DNA from: Chryseobacterium vaccae
GTDB lineage: Bacteria > Bacteroidota > Bacteroidia > Flavobacteriales > Weeksellaceae
DNA: 64,000 nt
Assembly: GCF_009602705.1 (NCBI RefSeq)
Contig: NZ_VSWH01000001.1
Location: forward strand, 3,286,001-3,350,000
Direction of reading: 5' to 3'
A program made the position numbers and the translations under genes. Below, piece by piece: positions 17,133 to 26,143 of this stretch. The notes beneath the pieces were generated by a model. It saw only the letters and a list, made by a program, of their open reading frames with translations. It searched no databases and was not told the origin of the DNA. The stretch's first letter is position 1; each line of letters opens with the position of its first letter.

Positions 17133-17276
17133 AGATGGGAAGATGGGAGCCGGAAGAGGGAAGTTATGAAGGTATGAGGGATTACAGGAAATCCTTTAAA
17201 CTAATGTTCAATAAAACTATTATTTGTTTAAAGCAGAGCAATATCTTCCAGCCTCTCTCTTCCAGCTTCTTTTCTT
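17133..17276. repeat. dispersed purine-rich repeat, inverted pair (copy 1)
   Basis: A GGAAG-rich arm (17133-17170, containing CCGGAAGAGGGAAGTTATG) and a CTTCC-rich arm (17244-17276) face each other. The core is shared with repeats at 18314-18450, 25308-25510 and 60963-60998. Confidence 0.6.
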
Positions 17277-18244
17277 TAAATGATAATAACCAGCCTTTTT
17301 CCACCCGGAATTTCTTTATTCCAGACCGTTTCTATGTCTTTTATCTCTGCGGTTTCAGTATATATTTTAATTTTTCCGTCTGCTGCTGCCTGAAACATTT
17401 CCGGGATAATTTCTGAGAACAAAAGTTTTGATTCCTCAGGAGTCCAGCTTCCCAGCCCTGATCCGGAGATCTGAATATCTGTTCCTCTCAGAATCTGTGA
17501 AGATAACTGAAGGGTATCACCGCTCATGCCGCCTACAGAAACCAGTTTTGTTGTACGGGAGAAGGTTCCGTTTCCTTTCATGGCTGCAAGGATCATTTCC
17601 ACAGAATGCCCCCAGATGTAATCTAAAACAATATCAACCGGAGTTTCGCTGTGAATTTCCTGTATTCTTTTTTTGAAATCTTCGTCCTGTATTTTTAAAG
17701 AAACCGTTTCATCTGCACCCAGACTGAGCAGAGATTGTAATGATTCTTGGTTTCTTCCGGTCACAATAATTTTCCCGGCACCGTACAGTTTTGCAATCTG
17801 AAGAGCAATTTTCCCGGTTACTCCGGTTGCTCCGTTGATTAAAACGGTATCTCCCGGCTTCATTCCGGCTTTAAATTTCAACCCCATTGCTGAGCCCATC
17901 ACGGCATTAGGAAGTGCGGATGCTGTAACAAAATCTAATCTTTCAGGAATCTGAACGATAAGATTACGATCTGCCATCGCTTTTTCTGCTACGGTTCCTT
18001 TCTTGCTGAAAAAATATACTTTCTGCCCATTTTCCAGGTATCCGGCGCCATCTGTTCCTATAATTCTTGGCTGGTGGGCTTCACTGCTTACAGAATAATG
18101 ATTTCCTCCGGCTATGGCACGGTCAAGGTTTTTAATAGATGCCGCTTTTACCATTACCGGAATCCCTTTCTCTGTTATTTCCGGATCCGGAAAATCGGCA
18201 TATTGAGGAATACTTTCTTTTTCAAATACAACTGCTGCTTTCAT
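17276..18244 (-). CDS. zinc-independent quinone oxidoreductase-like MDR protein
   Basis: 322 residues from ATG 18242-18244 (MKAAVVFEKESIPQYADFPD, the standard start of MDR quinone oxidoreductases). A GroES-like N-terminal domain is followed by a Rossmann NADPH-binding domain with INGATGVTGKIALQIAKLYG (about residues 147-166). The structural zinc cysteines of true alcohol dehydrogenases are absent, as in the QOR branch. It should reduce small quinones or carbonyl compounds with NADPH in the cytoplasm. A Crp/Fnr regulator lies upstream on the same strand. Confidence 0.88.
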   Translation of the reverse strand: MKAAVVFEKESIPQYADFPDPEITEKGIPVMVKAASIKNLDRAIAGGNHYSVSSEAHQPRIIGTDGAGYLENGQKVYFFSKKGTVAEKAMADRNLIVQIPERLDFVTASALPNAVMGSAMGLKFKAGMKPGDTVLINGATGVTGKIALQIAKLYGAGKIIVTGRNQESLQSLLSLGADETVSLKIQDEDFKKRIQEIHSETPVDIVLDYIWGHSVEMILAAMKGNGTFSRTTKLVSVGGMSGDTLQLSSQILRGTDIQISGSGLGSWTPEESKLLFSEIIPEMFQAAADGKIKIYTETAEIKDIETVWNKEIPGGKRLVIII

Positions 18245-18313
18245 TAGGTTTAATTTTTGTACAAAATTAGGTTTAGCGAATATCAGAGTGCAATAACATT
18301 TGTTATTAGTTTC

Positions 18314-18450
18314 AGGAGGGAAGATGGAGATTTGAAGAGGGAAGTTTATTACCATCCTGGTATAACTAATGATTTTTCAAATCAATAATTATAGGATAGA
18401 ATAGTATTTTAGGAAAAATCATAACTTCCATCATCCCGGCTTTCTTCCCC
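18314..18450. repeat. dispersed purine-rich repeat, inverted pair (copy 2)
   Basis: Left arm 18314-18348 (contains GGAAGATGG and GAAGAGGGAAGTTTA). Right arm 18423-18450 is its rough complement (AACTTCCATCATCCCGGC). It fills most of the gap between the quinone oxidoreductase and the Crp/Fnr gene. Confidence 0.6.
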
Positions 18451-18451
18451 A

Positions 18452-19027
18452 CTACTTTTCTTTCAGAATCGCACTTTTTATCCTGCTCAGGTGTACTGTG
18501 GTAATCCCTAAGTAGGATGCAATATAATGCTGGGGAATTCTCCGGATGATTTCGGGGCGTTCTTTGGCCAGACTGATGTACCTCTGTTTCGGGGTATCTT
18601 TAATGAAGGAGAAAAAGTGTTTCATATAATCGAATACCCTTTCAAACAGGGAATCCATGAACATATTCCTGAGTTCTTTGTCTTCATATACTTCTTCCAG
18701 GACAGCCTCTGCATCAGATTTACTGATCTTCCACAAAATACAGGGCTCTATCGTCTCAAAAGAAACCATACTCGGAAGCCCTTTCCTAAAGCTTTCCAGA
18801 GAAGAAAACATGGTATTTTCCATGAAAAACTGGAAGGTAACATCTTTTCCGTCATTATTATACCAGGCTCTTACCACTCCTTTTTCTATATAGTAGGCAT
18901 ATTCTGATATTTCTCCTTCCTGTAGAAGCAGGGTTTTGGCCGGAACTTCCATACGTTGGAAACAACGGTGAAATTTCCGCCATTTTTCTTTGGGAAAAGG
19001 AAAACGGTCCTGAATATGCTCAAACAT
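18452..19027 (-). CDS. Crp/Fnr-family transcriptional regulator
   Basis: 191 residues. A cyclic-nucleotide-binding-like beta barrel (about 10-120, LLQEGEISEYAYYIEKGVVRAWY) is followed by a helical linker and a C-terminal HTH (IPQHYIASYLGITTVHLSRI). No Cys cluster for an iron-sulfur centre, so not an oxygen sensor of the Fnr type. Short Crp-like regulators of this kind are numerous in Flavobacteriia and their ligands are mostly unknown. It may control the quinone oxidoreductase gene 207 bp downstream. Confidence 0.88.
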   Translation of the reverse strand: MFEHIQDRFPFPKEKWRKFHRCFQRMEVPAKTLLLQEGEISEYAYYIEKGVVRAWYNNDGKDVTFQFFMENTMFSSLESFRKGLPSMVSFETIEPCILWKISKSDAEAVLEEVYEDKELRNMFMDSLFERVFDYMKHFFSFIKDTPKQRYISLAKERPEIIRRIPQHYIASYLGITTVHLSRIKSAILKEK

Positions 19028-19080
19028 ATGAATATCAAGAAAAAAGAACGAAACTGTTTCTGTTCCGTTCTTCTTTATAT

Positions 19081-20463
19081 TTAGATTAAACTTTTAATTT
19101 TTGCAATGATAGCATCTCCCAGCTGATCTGCTTCTTCCTGGGATTTTGCTTCTGTATAAATCCTGATAATAGGCTCTGTATTTGATTTTCTAAGGTGAAC
19201 CCAGTTGTTTTCAAAGTCTATTTTTACCCCGTCTACTGTAGAAACTTCTTCATTTTCATATTCCTTTTCCATTTTGGAAAGGATCTCATCTACATTGATT
19301 TCCGGAGTAAGTTCGATCTTCTTTTTGCCCATGAAATAGCTTGGATACCCAGCTCTTAATTCCGAAACAATTTTATTTTCTTTTGCCAGATGGGTTAAAA
19401 ATAAGGCTACTCCTACCAAAGAATCTCTGCCGTAATGAAGCTCAGGGTAAATAATACCTCCGTTTCCTTCGCCGCCTATTACTGCATTTTTCTCTTTCAT
19501 TAAAGTCACAACATTCACTTCTCCTACGGCACTTGCAAAATATTCTGAATCGTGGGTTTCCGCAACATCCCTCAGCGCGCGGCTTGAAGAAAGGTTGGAG
19601 ATTGCAGCTCCTTTTTTATGTTTCAACAAGTAGTCAGCAACGGCAACCAGGGTATATTCTTCTCCGAACATTTCTCCTTTTTCATCAATCAGTGCTAATC
19701 GGTCTACATCCGGATCTACTACGACTCCAAGGTCTGCATTTTCTTTTTTAACCAGGTCGCAGATATCTCCCAAATGCTCTTTCAAAGGTTCAGGATTGTG
19801 TGGGAAATGTCCTGTCGGCTCGCAGTATAGTTTGATGGTTTCGCAGCCTAATTTATCCAATAACATCGGAATGGCAATTCCTCCTGTAGAGTTTACAGCA
19901 TCCAGAACCACTTTAAAATTTTTCGCTTTAATGGCTTCTGCATCTACCATTGGAAGGTCAAGGATCTGTTGGATATGAATATCGAAAGCGTCGTCTCTGG
20001 TTTCGTATTTCCCAAGATCATCTACTTCAGCATAGTTGAAATCTTCATTTTCTGCCAAAGCAAGAACTTCTGCTCCGTTTTCACCACTGATGAATTCTCC
20101 TTTATCGTTTAAAAGCTTAAGGGCATTCCATTGTTTCGGATTGTGGGAAGCAGTAAGAATAATTCCTCCGTCTGCTTTCAGTTCCGGAACCATTATTTCT
20201 ACGGTAGGGGTTGTGGAAAGACCAAGATCCACCACATTGATTCCTAATCCCTGTAACGTAGCGGTAACCAGAGAAGAGACCATCTGCCCTGAAATTCTGG
20301 CATCTCTCCCGATGATAAGGGTTAAATCTTTTTTATTTTTATTATTCTGAAGCCATGTTCCGAATGCAGAAGCGAATTTTACGACATCCAAAGGAGTCAG
20401 GTTATCATTCACTTTTCCGCCAATCGTTCCTCTGATTCCTGAAATAGATTTTATTAATGACAT
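19081..20463 (-). CDS. glmM: phosphoglucosamine mutase
   Basis: 460 residues of the alpha-D-phosphohexomutase superfamily. The catalytic phosphoserine is Ser106 in TASHNPKQWNALKLL. The metal loop is DPDVDRLAL, the sugar loop GGEGNGG, and the phosphate-binding C-terminal loop RKSNTEPIIRIY. It converts glucosamine-6-P to glucosamine-1-P for UDP-GlcNAc and so for peptidoglycan and lipid A. Bacteroidetes enzymes of this length may also act on other hexose phosphates. A -7 box (TATCTTTG, 20511-20518) lies about 48 bases upstream. Confidence 0.88.
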   Translation of the reverse strand: MSLIKSISGIRGTIGGKVNDNLTPLDVVKFASAFGTWLQNNKNKKDLTLIIGRDARISGQMVSSLVTATLQGLGINVVDLGLSTTPTVEIMVPELKADGGIILTASHNPKQWNALKLLNDKGEFISGENGAEVLALAENEDFNYAEVDDLGKYETRDDAFDIHIQQILDLPMVDAEAIKAKNFKVVLDAVNSTGGIAIPMLLDKLGCETIKLYCEPTGHFPHNPEPLKEHLGDICDLVKKENADLGVVVDPDVDRLALIDEKGEMFGEEYTLVAVADYLLKHKKGAAISNLSSSRALRDVAETHDSEYFASAVGEVNVVTLMKEKNAVIGGEGNGGIIYPELHYGRDSLVGVALFLTHLAKENKIVSELRAGYPSYFMGKKKIELTPEINVDEILSKMEKEYENEEVSTVDGVKIDFENNWVHLRKSNTEPIIRIYTEAKSQEEADQLGDAIIAKIKSLI

Positions 20464-20510
20464 TCTGCTTGATTATTTTTTTAGTTGTTATTGTGTTTAT
20501 TGTTCCTGAA

Positions 20511-20518
20511 CAAAGATA
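20511..20518 (-). promoter_or_regulatory. -7 box of glmM
   Basis: TATCTTTG on the minus strand, 48 bases before the glmM ATG. The expected -33 position falls inside the neighbouring gene's 3' end and has no clear TTTG. Confidence 0.4.
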
Positions 20519-20536
20519 CTTAAAAAGACTTTTAAC

Positions 20537-21556
20537 TTATAAAACCGGGATCTTTTTCTGCACGGCATCATAAGTGTTTTTTACGGCTCTTGGCGGTGCA
20601 AAACGGTAACCGATGTATAAAAGTCCATACATGGAATTACTCTGTACAGTCTGGTTTTCTTTTTCTTCATAAGCCTGTGCATTGATATTGAATTTACCCC
20701 CAAACAAAAATCGGTCCGTATTATAGCCAATATGTAATCCTGTTGAAAATCTAACGGTCATATATTGGGTATTTTCCTTTGTAAAGGTTCCGTCTCTCTC
20801 ATAGCTGCGGCTGTTGGAAAACATCCCGCCAAGACCGAATGAAACGTGTGGGGAAACGTTTACTTTTTTACTGATTATCCAGTTATAAAAGTAGCCCATG
20901 CTCGCCCCAATGTTATATTGGTATTCTTTAGATTTCTGCCCATCTATCACATCTCTGAAAATGGACAGGTCGTAATCTACAATCGGTACCCAGCTTCCCC
21001 GGCTTACACTCTGCCATTCCCCTTGCGTATAGGTACTTTTCAGGGAAAAATCGTTCTTGAGAACATAGGCTGTAGATCCTCCGAAGCTCTGCACTCTCAG
21101 ATCAGGGAATTTAAGATACGGATCTCTTCCTTCCTGCCATCCAGGATACAGGTCTTTCATATTGTCTATATAGAATCCTTTTACATTTTTATAGTAAACG
21201 GTCTGAATGAATTTTTTCGGGAAGAATCTGAACCTGATATCGGTATAGGAACTTCTTCCTTTCACATCATCATCGCTGTTTCCGGGAAGAAAGTTGGGCG
21301 CAAATGAAAGGGTGGCACTTATGATCCTGTAATCCAGAGATAGAGAAGCTCTGGTTTTGTTATTGATTGAAAGAGAGGTTTCTTTTGCCTGCTCCTCCGG
21401 TCCTTCCGTAAAGATATACTTCTCAATATTGGTATCAAAGTTCACGCGAACCATCACCTGATCCGCATAAGATTTAATAGTGGTAGTATCGGTCTGGGCA
21501 TTAGCCCATGTTACTGCGAAAGAAAACAGAAGTGCAGTTACTGCTTTTAAGTTCAA
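20537..21556 (-). CDS. DUF4421 outer-membrane protein
   Basis: 339 residues with a cleavable signal peptide (MNLKAVTALLFSFAVTWANAQ). The rest is rich in alternating, aromatic-ended beta strands (IRFRFFPKKFIQTVYYKN, VRFSTGLHIGYNTDRFLFGG) as in outer-membrane barrels. SINNKTRASLSLDYRIISATLSFAPNF and the GIGASMGYFYNWIISKKVNVSP-like segment match the DUF4421 family. The function of the family is unknown. It stands alone between glmM and feoB. Confidence 0.8.
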   Translation of the reverse strand: MNLKAVTALLFSFAVTWANAQTDTTTIKSYADQVMVRVNFDTNIEKYIFTEGPEEQAKETSLSINNKTRASLSLDYRIISATLSFAPNFLPGNSDDDVKGRSSYTDIRFRFFPKKFIQTVYYKNVKGFYIDNMKDLYPGWQEGRDPYLKFPDLRVQSFGGSTAYVLKNDFSLKSTYTQGEWQSVSRGSWVPIVDYDLSIFRDVIDGQKSKEYQYNIGASMGYFYNWIISKKVNVSPHVSFGLGGMFSNSRSYERDGTFTKENTQYMTVRFSTGLHIGYNTDRFLFGGKFNINAQAYEEKENQTVQSNSMYGLLYIGYRFAPPRAVKNTYDAVQKKIPVL

Positions 21557-21624
21557 AATTGAAACGGTTTTAGTTTAAAGACCGAAAATTACTACATTTT
21601 TTTCAATTTGAATTTAAAAGCATA

Positions 21625-21777
21625 TTAAGAACAACCGCAGTCTTTGTCGCAGTTTGTTCTTTTGGAGCTGAATTTTTTCGGTGCAAAGTTTTTTCTGAGT
21701 ACCTTAAATAAAGAGTAACAGGCAAATGCAACGATTAATGCCACAAGGATGTACTGAAAGATTAATGAAGTGTCCAT
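21625..21777 (-). CDS. FeoB-associated Cys-rich membrane protein
   Basis: 50 residues from the ATG at 21775-21777, overlapping the feoB stop by one base (TAATG). One membrane helix (about 6-24) is followed by a basic segment and a C-terminus NCDKDCGCS with three cysteines. Small proteins of this shape follow feoB in many Bacteroidetes and probably help ferrous iron handling at FeoB, in the place of FeoC. A longer upstream reading is just feoB in another frame. Confidence 0.85.
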   Translation of the reverse strand: MDTSLIFQYILVALIVAFACYSLFKVLRKNFAPKKFSSKRTNCDKDCGCS

Positions 21778-23810
21778 TATTTTAAAATCTGATATACTAT
21801 CATTGATACAAAATATGCCAAACCTGTCATCATCGCCACCTGAAAGCCAGTCCATTTCCAGCTTTTGGTTTCTCTGTAGACCGCTGCAAGTGTAGAAACA
21901 CACTGCATTGCAAATGCATAAAATAAGAGTACAGAAACGCCTGTGGCAAAGCTGAAAACTTTCTCACCGTTTGGTTTTACGTCTCTTCTCATTTTATCAA
22001 TCACTTTCACTTCAGGAGCGTCTTCTTCCAGACTGTACAATGTAGACATCGTTCCTACGAATACTTCTCTTGCTACAAAGCTTGTCAGAATTCCTACGCC
22101 CATTTTCCAGTCGTAGCCCAGAGGCTCAATAAGAGGCTCAATGCTTTTCCCCATTCTTGCCAGGTAGGAGTGATCCAGCTCAACGTTTGCTGCAACCATC
22201 TCATCAGGCTTTTGTTTCGGACCGAAATAACTCAGGAACCAGATAATGATACTAACAATGAAAATGATCTTTCCTGCTCCTGTAATGAAGTCCCATACTT
22301 TTCCCAGGACCATTTTAAGATCATATCCGAAAAGTGGTTTTTTATAGGCGGGAAGATCCATTACAAGATAGGTTTTACCTTTATTTTTAATAAACCGGTT
22401 AAGAATTGCTGCAGAAAATAATGCCACAAGGAAGCCTAAAAGGTACATTCCCATCAGTACAAGGGCTTTATATTTGATTCCCAGAAAAGAATTATCTGAG
22501 ATAATCAGCCCAATGATGATACTATATACCGGAAGTCTCGCGGAACACGTCATAAAAGGAGTTACCAGGATGGTAAGCAGTCTTTCTTTCACGTTTTCGA
22601 TATTTCTTGTAGAAATAACTGCAGGAATAGCGCAGGCTGTTCCCGAAACCAATGGTACAATACTCTTCCCGTTTAGTCCGAAGGGGCGCAAAAGGCGGTC
22701 CATAAGGAATACCACTCTGGCCATATATCCTGAATCTTCCAACAGGTAGAGAAAATATAATAAAATCCCGATCTGCGGGGCAAAAACAACAATTCCGCCA
22801 ATTCCAGGAATAATTCCGCTGGAGACAAGTGAATTGATGGGTCCTTCCGGAAGGTGTTCTCCCGTGAAGGCGGAAAGCCATGAGAATAAATCCTCAATCC
22901 AGGTCATTGGATATTCAGCCAGGAAGAATACACTCTGGAAAATAACCAAAAGAATTCCAAGGAAAACGACATAGCCCCAAAATTTATGAACCAGTATTTT
23001 ATCTAGTTTTTCTGTCAGCAGCTCTTTGAATTGCGGTTTTTTAGAAATTACATTTGCAAGAATCTTATCAACAATCTGGTATCTTCTTACGGTTTCCTGA
23101 ACCTGTAGTCTTTTAGGAACCATACTTTTAGCTTCCGACTCGTTCATCAGATCCTTTACAGATTCTATCTTTCCCAGATCGGATCCTGAGGACAGACTTA
23201 TCCAGGCTTTATATTCATTGTCAAACCCTTTGTGAGCTGCAATTTTCTGAATAAAATCTTTATGTTCGGCCGGAGTTTCAAAAGAGGTTTTTGCTGTTTT
23301 GGCAAAATCGTTTGTCAAAACCGCTTCTTTGATTTCCTCTATTCCCAGCTGTTCTTTAGCATTGGTCTGAATGATTTTACATCCTAAAGCCTCTGAAAAT
23401 TTCTGAATATCAATGGTAATTCCTCTTCTTTCTGCCTGATCAATCTGATTGACCACAAGGATTATAGGAACACCCAAGTCCTGAATCTGCTGGAATAAAA
23501 GCAATCCTCTTTTTAGGCTTAATGCTTCAAGGATGTAAATGACGCCGGCATAATTTTCCTGCTCATCTATCAAAAATTTGGAAAAAATAGCTTCGTCTTC
23601 GGAACTTGGATAAATACTGTACGAGCCCGGCAGATCCACTACCTCAACCTCTTCGTTCTTATAGGTGTAATTCCCGGAATGACTAGCAACGGTGACTCCT
23701 GCATAATTTCCGGTTTTTTGCTTTTTGTTACAGAGTGCATTGAAAACCGTAGACTTTCCTACATTGGGGTTTCCTACTAAAAGTACCTGTTTTTTCTTGT
23801 TTGCCTGCAT
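21777..23810 (-). CDS. feoB: ferrous iron transport protein B
   Basis: 677 residues. The cytoplasmic G domain has G1 GNPNVGKST (13-21), G3 DLPGSYS and G4 NQID. After a helical GDI region come two Gate domains with membrane helices and conserved Cys (GTACAIPAVISTRN and TCSARLPVYSIIIGL). It imports Fe2+ across the inner membrane. The start overlaps the feoA stop by one base, so feoA-feoB-Cys-rich protein form one coupled operon. Probably repressed by iron through the palindrome at 24094-24120. Confidence 0.96.
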   Translation of the reverse strand: MQANKKKQVLLVGNPNVGKSTVFNALCNKKQKTGNYAGVTVASHSGNYTYKNEEVEVVDLPGSYSIYPSSEDEAIFSKFLIDEQENYAGVIYILEALSLKRGLLLFQQIQDLGVPIILVVNQIDQAERRGITIDIQKFSEALGCKIIQTNAKEQLGIEEIKEAVLTNDFAKTAKTSFETPAEHKDFIQKIAAHKGFDNEYKAWISLSSGSDLGKIESVKDLMNESEAKSMVPKRLQVQETVRRYQIVDKILANVISKKPQFKELLTEKLDKILVHKFWGYVVFLGILLVIFQSVFFLAEYPMTWIEDLFSWLSAFTGEHLPEGPINSLVSSGIIPGIGGIVVFAPQIGILLYFLYLLEDSGYMARVVFLMDRLLRPFGLNGKSIVPLVSGTACAIPAVISTRNIENVKERLLTILVTPFMTCSARLPVYSIIIGLIISDNSFLGIKYKALVLMGMYLLGFLVALFSAAILNRFIKNKGKTYLVMDLPAYKKPLFGYDLKMVLGKVWDFITGAGKIIFIVSIIIWFLSYFGPKQKPDEMVAANVELDHSYLARMGKSIEPLIEPLGYDWKMGVGILTSFVAREVFVGTMSTLYSLEEDAPEVKVIDKMRRDVKPNGEKVFSFATGVSVLLFYAFAMQCVSTLAAVYRETKSWKWTGFQVAMMTGLAYFVSMIVYQILK

Positions 23811-24064
23811 TAATTCAATTCTTCAACAATGATATACTCTCCTTCTTCTTCACGAAGGGCGATACGGCTTTTTTCTTCTCCAAATTCCACATACATGGGA
23901 CCATTAAACGGAGCCTGATACAATATCCTGAAAACGGTTTCCGGTAGAAGTCCCATTTCAATGATCTTGTTGGGCATTTTTAGGTGATCATTATCATAAC
24001 CCAATATCTTCCCTTTTTTATTTTTGGGGAATCCGCTTAATTTATGTAAATCCTTCTCTTTCAA
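23810..24064 (-). CDS. feoA: ferrous iron transport protein A
   Basis: About 84 residues. SH3-like FeoA domain: LKEKDLHKLSGF, MPNKIIEMGLLPETVFRILYQAPFNGP, RIALREEEGEYIIVEE. No ATG exists at a sensible place. I favour TTG at 24062-24064, because an upstream TTG (24086-24088) falls inside the -7 box TATATTTG (24086-24093) and so would not be transcribed. FeoA is the small cytoplasmic partner of FeoB. The start codon remains uncertain. Confidence 0.85.
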   Translation of the reverse strand: MKEKDLHKLSGFPKNKKGKILGYDNDHLKMPNKIIEMGLLPETVFRILYQAPFNGPMYVEFGEEKSRIALREEEGEYIIVEELN

Positions 24065-24085
24065 AGCCTGAAATTTTAGTAAATG

Positions 24086-24120
24086 CAAATATACGTTATT
24101 TAAATTTAATCTAAATAACG
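24086..24120 (-). promoter_or_regulatory. feoAB promoter with a perfect operator palindrome
   Basis: The -7 box TATATTTG lies at 24086-24093, and TTTA (24112-24115) serves as a possible -33 at spacing 18. The region between is one perfect inverted repeat: CGTTATTTA at 24094-24102 and its complement at 24112-24120, 9 bases apart. A repressor bound here would cover the promoter. Fur- or DtxR/MntR-type iron repressors are the obvious candidates. Confidence 0.65.
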
Positions 24121-24211
24121 ATCCGGCATGAAAGAAATCAACCCAAATACATTGCTGTACCTGGGTTGATTCAAAATATAATTTAGTTGATATGAATGCT
24201 TATTCTGAAGC

Positions 24212-25135
24212 CTACTTTTCTACCTTTTCAACATTCCCTACACTTAACTTTGTGTATGGCGGCTCGATAGGGTTATCATTGGCATTGTAAAAGTCTTTGT
24301 ATTGTTTTTCCTGTTTTTTCATCATGTCTCCAAGTGTTCCGTCCATACCGGGAATTGTTTTGGAAAGCATTTCCTGTGTCATCATTGGGCGTACTGTTGC
24401 AAAAGGATCTTTTTTGAAATCGTTAAATGTCTTCTCAAATTTCTCTCTTGTTAACTCTCTTACTTTTCCTCCTGTAGCCTGGGCAAAAGTTTCGATATAT
24501 GAAAACTCTGTATAATCTTTTACTTTTTTATTTCCCTGCAGTACCCATGAATAATTTTTCTGATCATCTTCTATCTTTACAATAAGCCCCGGAAGTCCCC
24601 AGAACTTGTAAGGTCCGTCCTGAAAAGGAATATCTGTACTGAACCATGCTGTCCATTTTCTTCCTCCAAATTCGGTGGTTGCTTTCTGGGCATTATATTC
24701 TCCTATTTTTTGCTTATCGTTAAGAATCTTCCAGTTAAACTTCAGATCTTCATTATACCCTATATTGCTAGGAATAAACCCATTGGCTATTTTATCTGTG
24801 TACTGAATTTTCATTCCCGGATAAAATTTATATACCCTTGCTGAAATTTTTGGTGTCTTGATTGACTTTGAAATGTCTTTCATCATTCCGGCCTTCTGCA
24901 TGGCTTCAAACTCTACCTTCATAATAGAATCCTGTGCTATGATGGTGTAGTCCTGATAAACAGATCTGTTTTTATCTGTAATATCCAGTACGGTAATCAC
25001 CTTATCCAGCTTTGCAGAATCTTTTTTAGGCTTAAAAGTCAGTTCATAAAAGAACCTGTTGGCCGTTTCTTTAGATTCCTGAGCTCCTGCAAAAGCAAAA
25101 AGAGCAATTAAGAATACAGAAAATAGCTTTTTCAT
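24212..25135 (-). CDS. GLPGLI family protein
   Basis: 307 residues from ATG 25133-25135 with signal peptide MKKLFSVFLIALFAFAGAQ. Central signature KFWGLPGLIVKIEDD, preceded by RKWTAWFSTDIPFQDGPY; this is the defining motif of the Bacteroidetes GLPGLI family, secreted or periplasmic proteins of unknown function. A Lys/Met-rich C-terminal region (about 230-290) extends it. GLPGLI genes commonly lie near TonB-type barrel genes, as here (26144-28894). Confidence 0.9.
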   Translation of the reverse strand: MKKLFSVFLIALFAFAGAQESKETANRFFYELTFKPKKDSAKLDKVITVLDITDKNRSVYQDYTIIAQDSIMKVEFEAMQKAGMMKDISKSIKTPKISARVYKFYPGMKIQYTDKIANGFIPSNIGYNEDLKFNWKILNDKQKIGEYNAQKATTEFGGRKWTAWFSTDIPFQDGPYKFWGLPGLIVKIEDDQKNYSWVLQGNKKVKDYTEFSYIETFAQATGGKVRELTREKFEKTFNDFKKDPFATVRPMMTQEMLSKTIPGMDGTLGDMMKKQEKQYKDFYNANDNPIEPPYTKLSVGNVEKVEK

Positions 25136-25307
25136 TGTTGTGGCGTTTATCAATTAGTGATTAAATGTTGAAATATGTTACAGTTTTTTTATATTTTTTT
25201 ATTTCAATTTATTTTAACAATCTCATTATCAATAACATTAAATACATATTTTTGTTTTATGCCTTTGCTTTAAAATTAGGGCCAAAATTAGAAGTACGTT
25301 GAGATTT
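25136..25307. other. gene-free region upstream of the GLPGLI gene
   Basis: AT-rich region that must hold the GLPGLI promoter; T-tracts around 25186-25200. No full promoter match found by eye. It is followed by a dispersed repeat. Confidence 0.35.
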
Positions 25308-25510
25308 GGAGGAAAGCTTAAAGAGCGAGAGGGAAGTTTTATTATGTCTGGGCTCAGCAGCAGTCCTGTTTATCAACTTTATTTTTCCAACCTCATGCGC
25401 TTCCTAATTTTACCAAAATCTGATTCCTATAAAATACTTTTAAAAGGGCATTTCTTGTACTTCGGACTCCGGTAACTTCCCTCTTCCAGCCCCTAACTTC
25501 CTGTCTTCAT
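25308..25510. repeat. dispersed purine-rich repeat, inverted pair (copy 3)
   Basis: Left arm 25308-25339 (GCGAGAGGGAAGTTT) and right arm 25474-25510, whose complement reads GGAAGTTAGGGGCTGGAAG followed by AGGGAAGTT. Same core as the other copies. It lies between the GLPGLI and DinB genes. Confidence 0.6.
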
Positions 25511-25583
25511 TAAAATTATGATTTCATTAAAACATTTTAGGCAATAAAAGTTTTACCTTTAATGGGCTTAAAAACAAAATATT

Positions 25584-26081
25584 ATGGATACTTTATCACA
25601 ACTTAGAGACGAGCTTGAAGCCGAGTACCACACCACCAGAAAGTTTATAGACGCTTATCCCGACGGAAAAAACGACTATGCTCCGCATGAGAAAAGCATG
25701 AAAATGATGCCGCTGGCCACCCATCTTGCAGAAATTTTTGAATGGCCGAATACCATGCTGAAAACTTCCGAACTGGATTTTGCCAGTGGAGCCTTTCAAC
25801 CGAAACATCTCTCCGGCAGGGAAGATCTCCTCAACACCCTTGATGATAACTTTAAATCCGGAAAAGAGGCTCTTGAAAATGCCAAAGAAGACGATCTTAA
25901 TGATACGTGGGCATTGAAAAACAATGGTCAGGAGCTGGCAAAATGGACGAAATACAATTCTATCCGGCATGCCCTGAACCAGATTACTCATCACCGGGCA
26001 CAGCTGGGCGTTTACTACAGGCTGAATGACATTCCGTTGCCGGGAAGTTATGGCCCATCTGCAGATCATCCGAGTTTTTAG
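25584..26081 (+). CDS. DinB/YfiT-like four-helix protein
   Basis: 165 residues, all helical. Three His at DinB-superfamily positions could form a metal site: ATHLAEIFEW (His), IRHALNQITHHRAQLGVYYR (His pair). The first helix has the common 'TRKFIDAYPDGKNDYAPHEKS' feature of this family. DinB-like proteins are putative metal-dependent thiol or bacillithiol transferases; the actual reaction here is unknown. A bidirectional terminator lies between it and the convergent barrel gene. Confidence 0.85.
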   Translation: MDTLSQLRDELEAEYHTTRKFIDAYPDGKNDYAPHEKSMKMMPLATHLAEIFEWPNTMLKTSELDFASGAFQPKHLSGREDLLNTLDDNFKSGKEALENAKEDDLNDTWALKNNGQELAKWTKYNSIRHALNQITHHRAQLGVYYRLNDIPLPGSYGPSADHPSF

Positions 26082-26108
26082 AAACAATATTGATTACTGA
26101 TATAACAG

Positions 26109-26140
26109 AAAAGAGACCGTCTTTTGAACAGTCTCTTTTT
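26109..26140. terminator. bidirectional terminator
   Basis: AAAAGAGAC...GTCTCTTTTT hairpin between the convergent DinB and TonB-type receptor genes; A-run on one side and T-run on the other, so it works for both strands. Confidence 0.85.
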
Positions 26141-26143
26141 AAT

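Noticed and set aside
17126..17416. 96-codon plus-strand frame
   Set aside because: It covers the dispersed repeat and the 3' end of the quinone oxidoreductase gene; composition is not coding-like.
18245..18355. N-terminal extension of the quinone oxidoreductase
   Set aside because: The added 37 residues are not family-like and overlap the dispersed repeat; MKAAVVFEKE is the standard start.
21778..21903. Extension of the FeoB-associated Cys-rich protein
   Set aside because: It reads feoB in another frame; the ATG at 21775-21777 gives the usual size.
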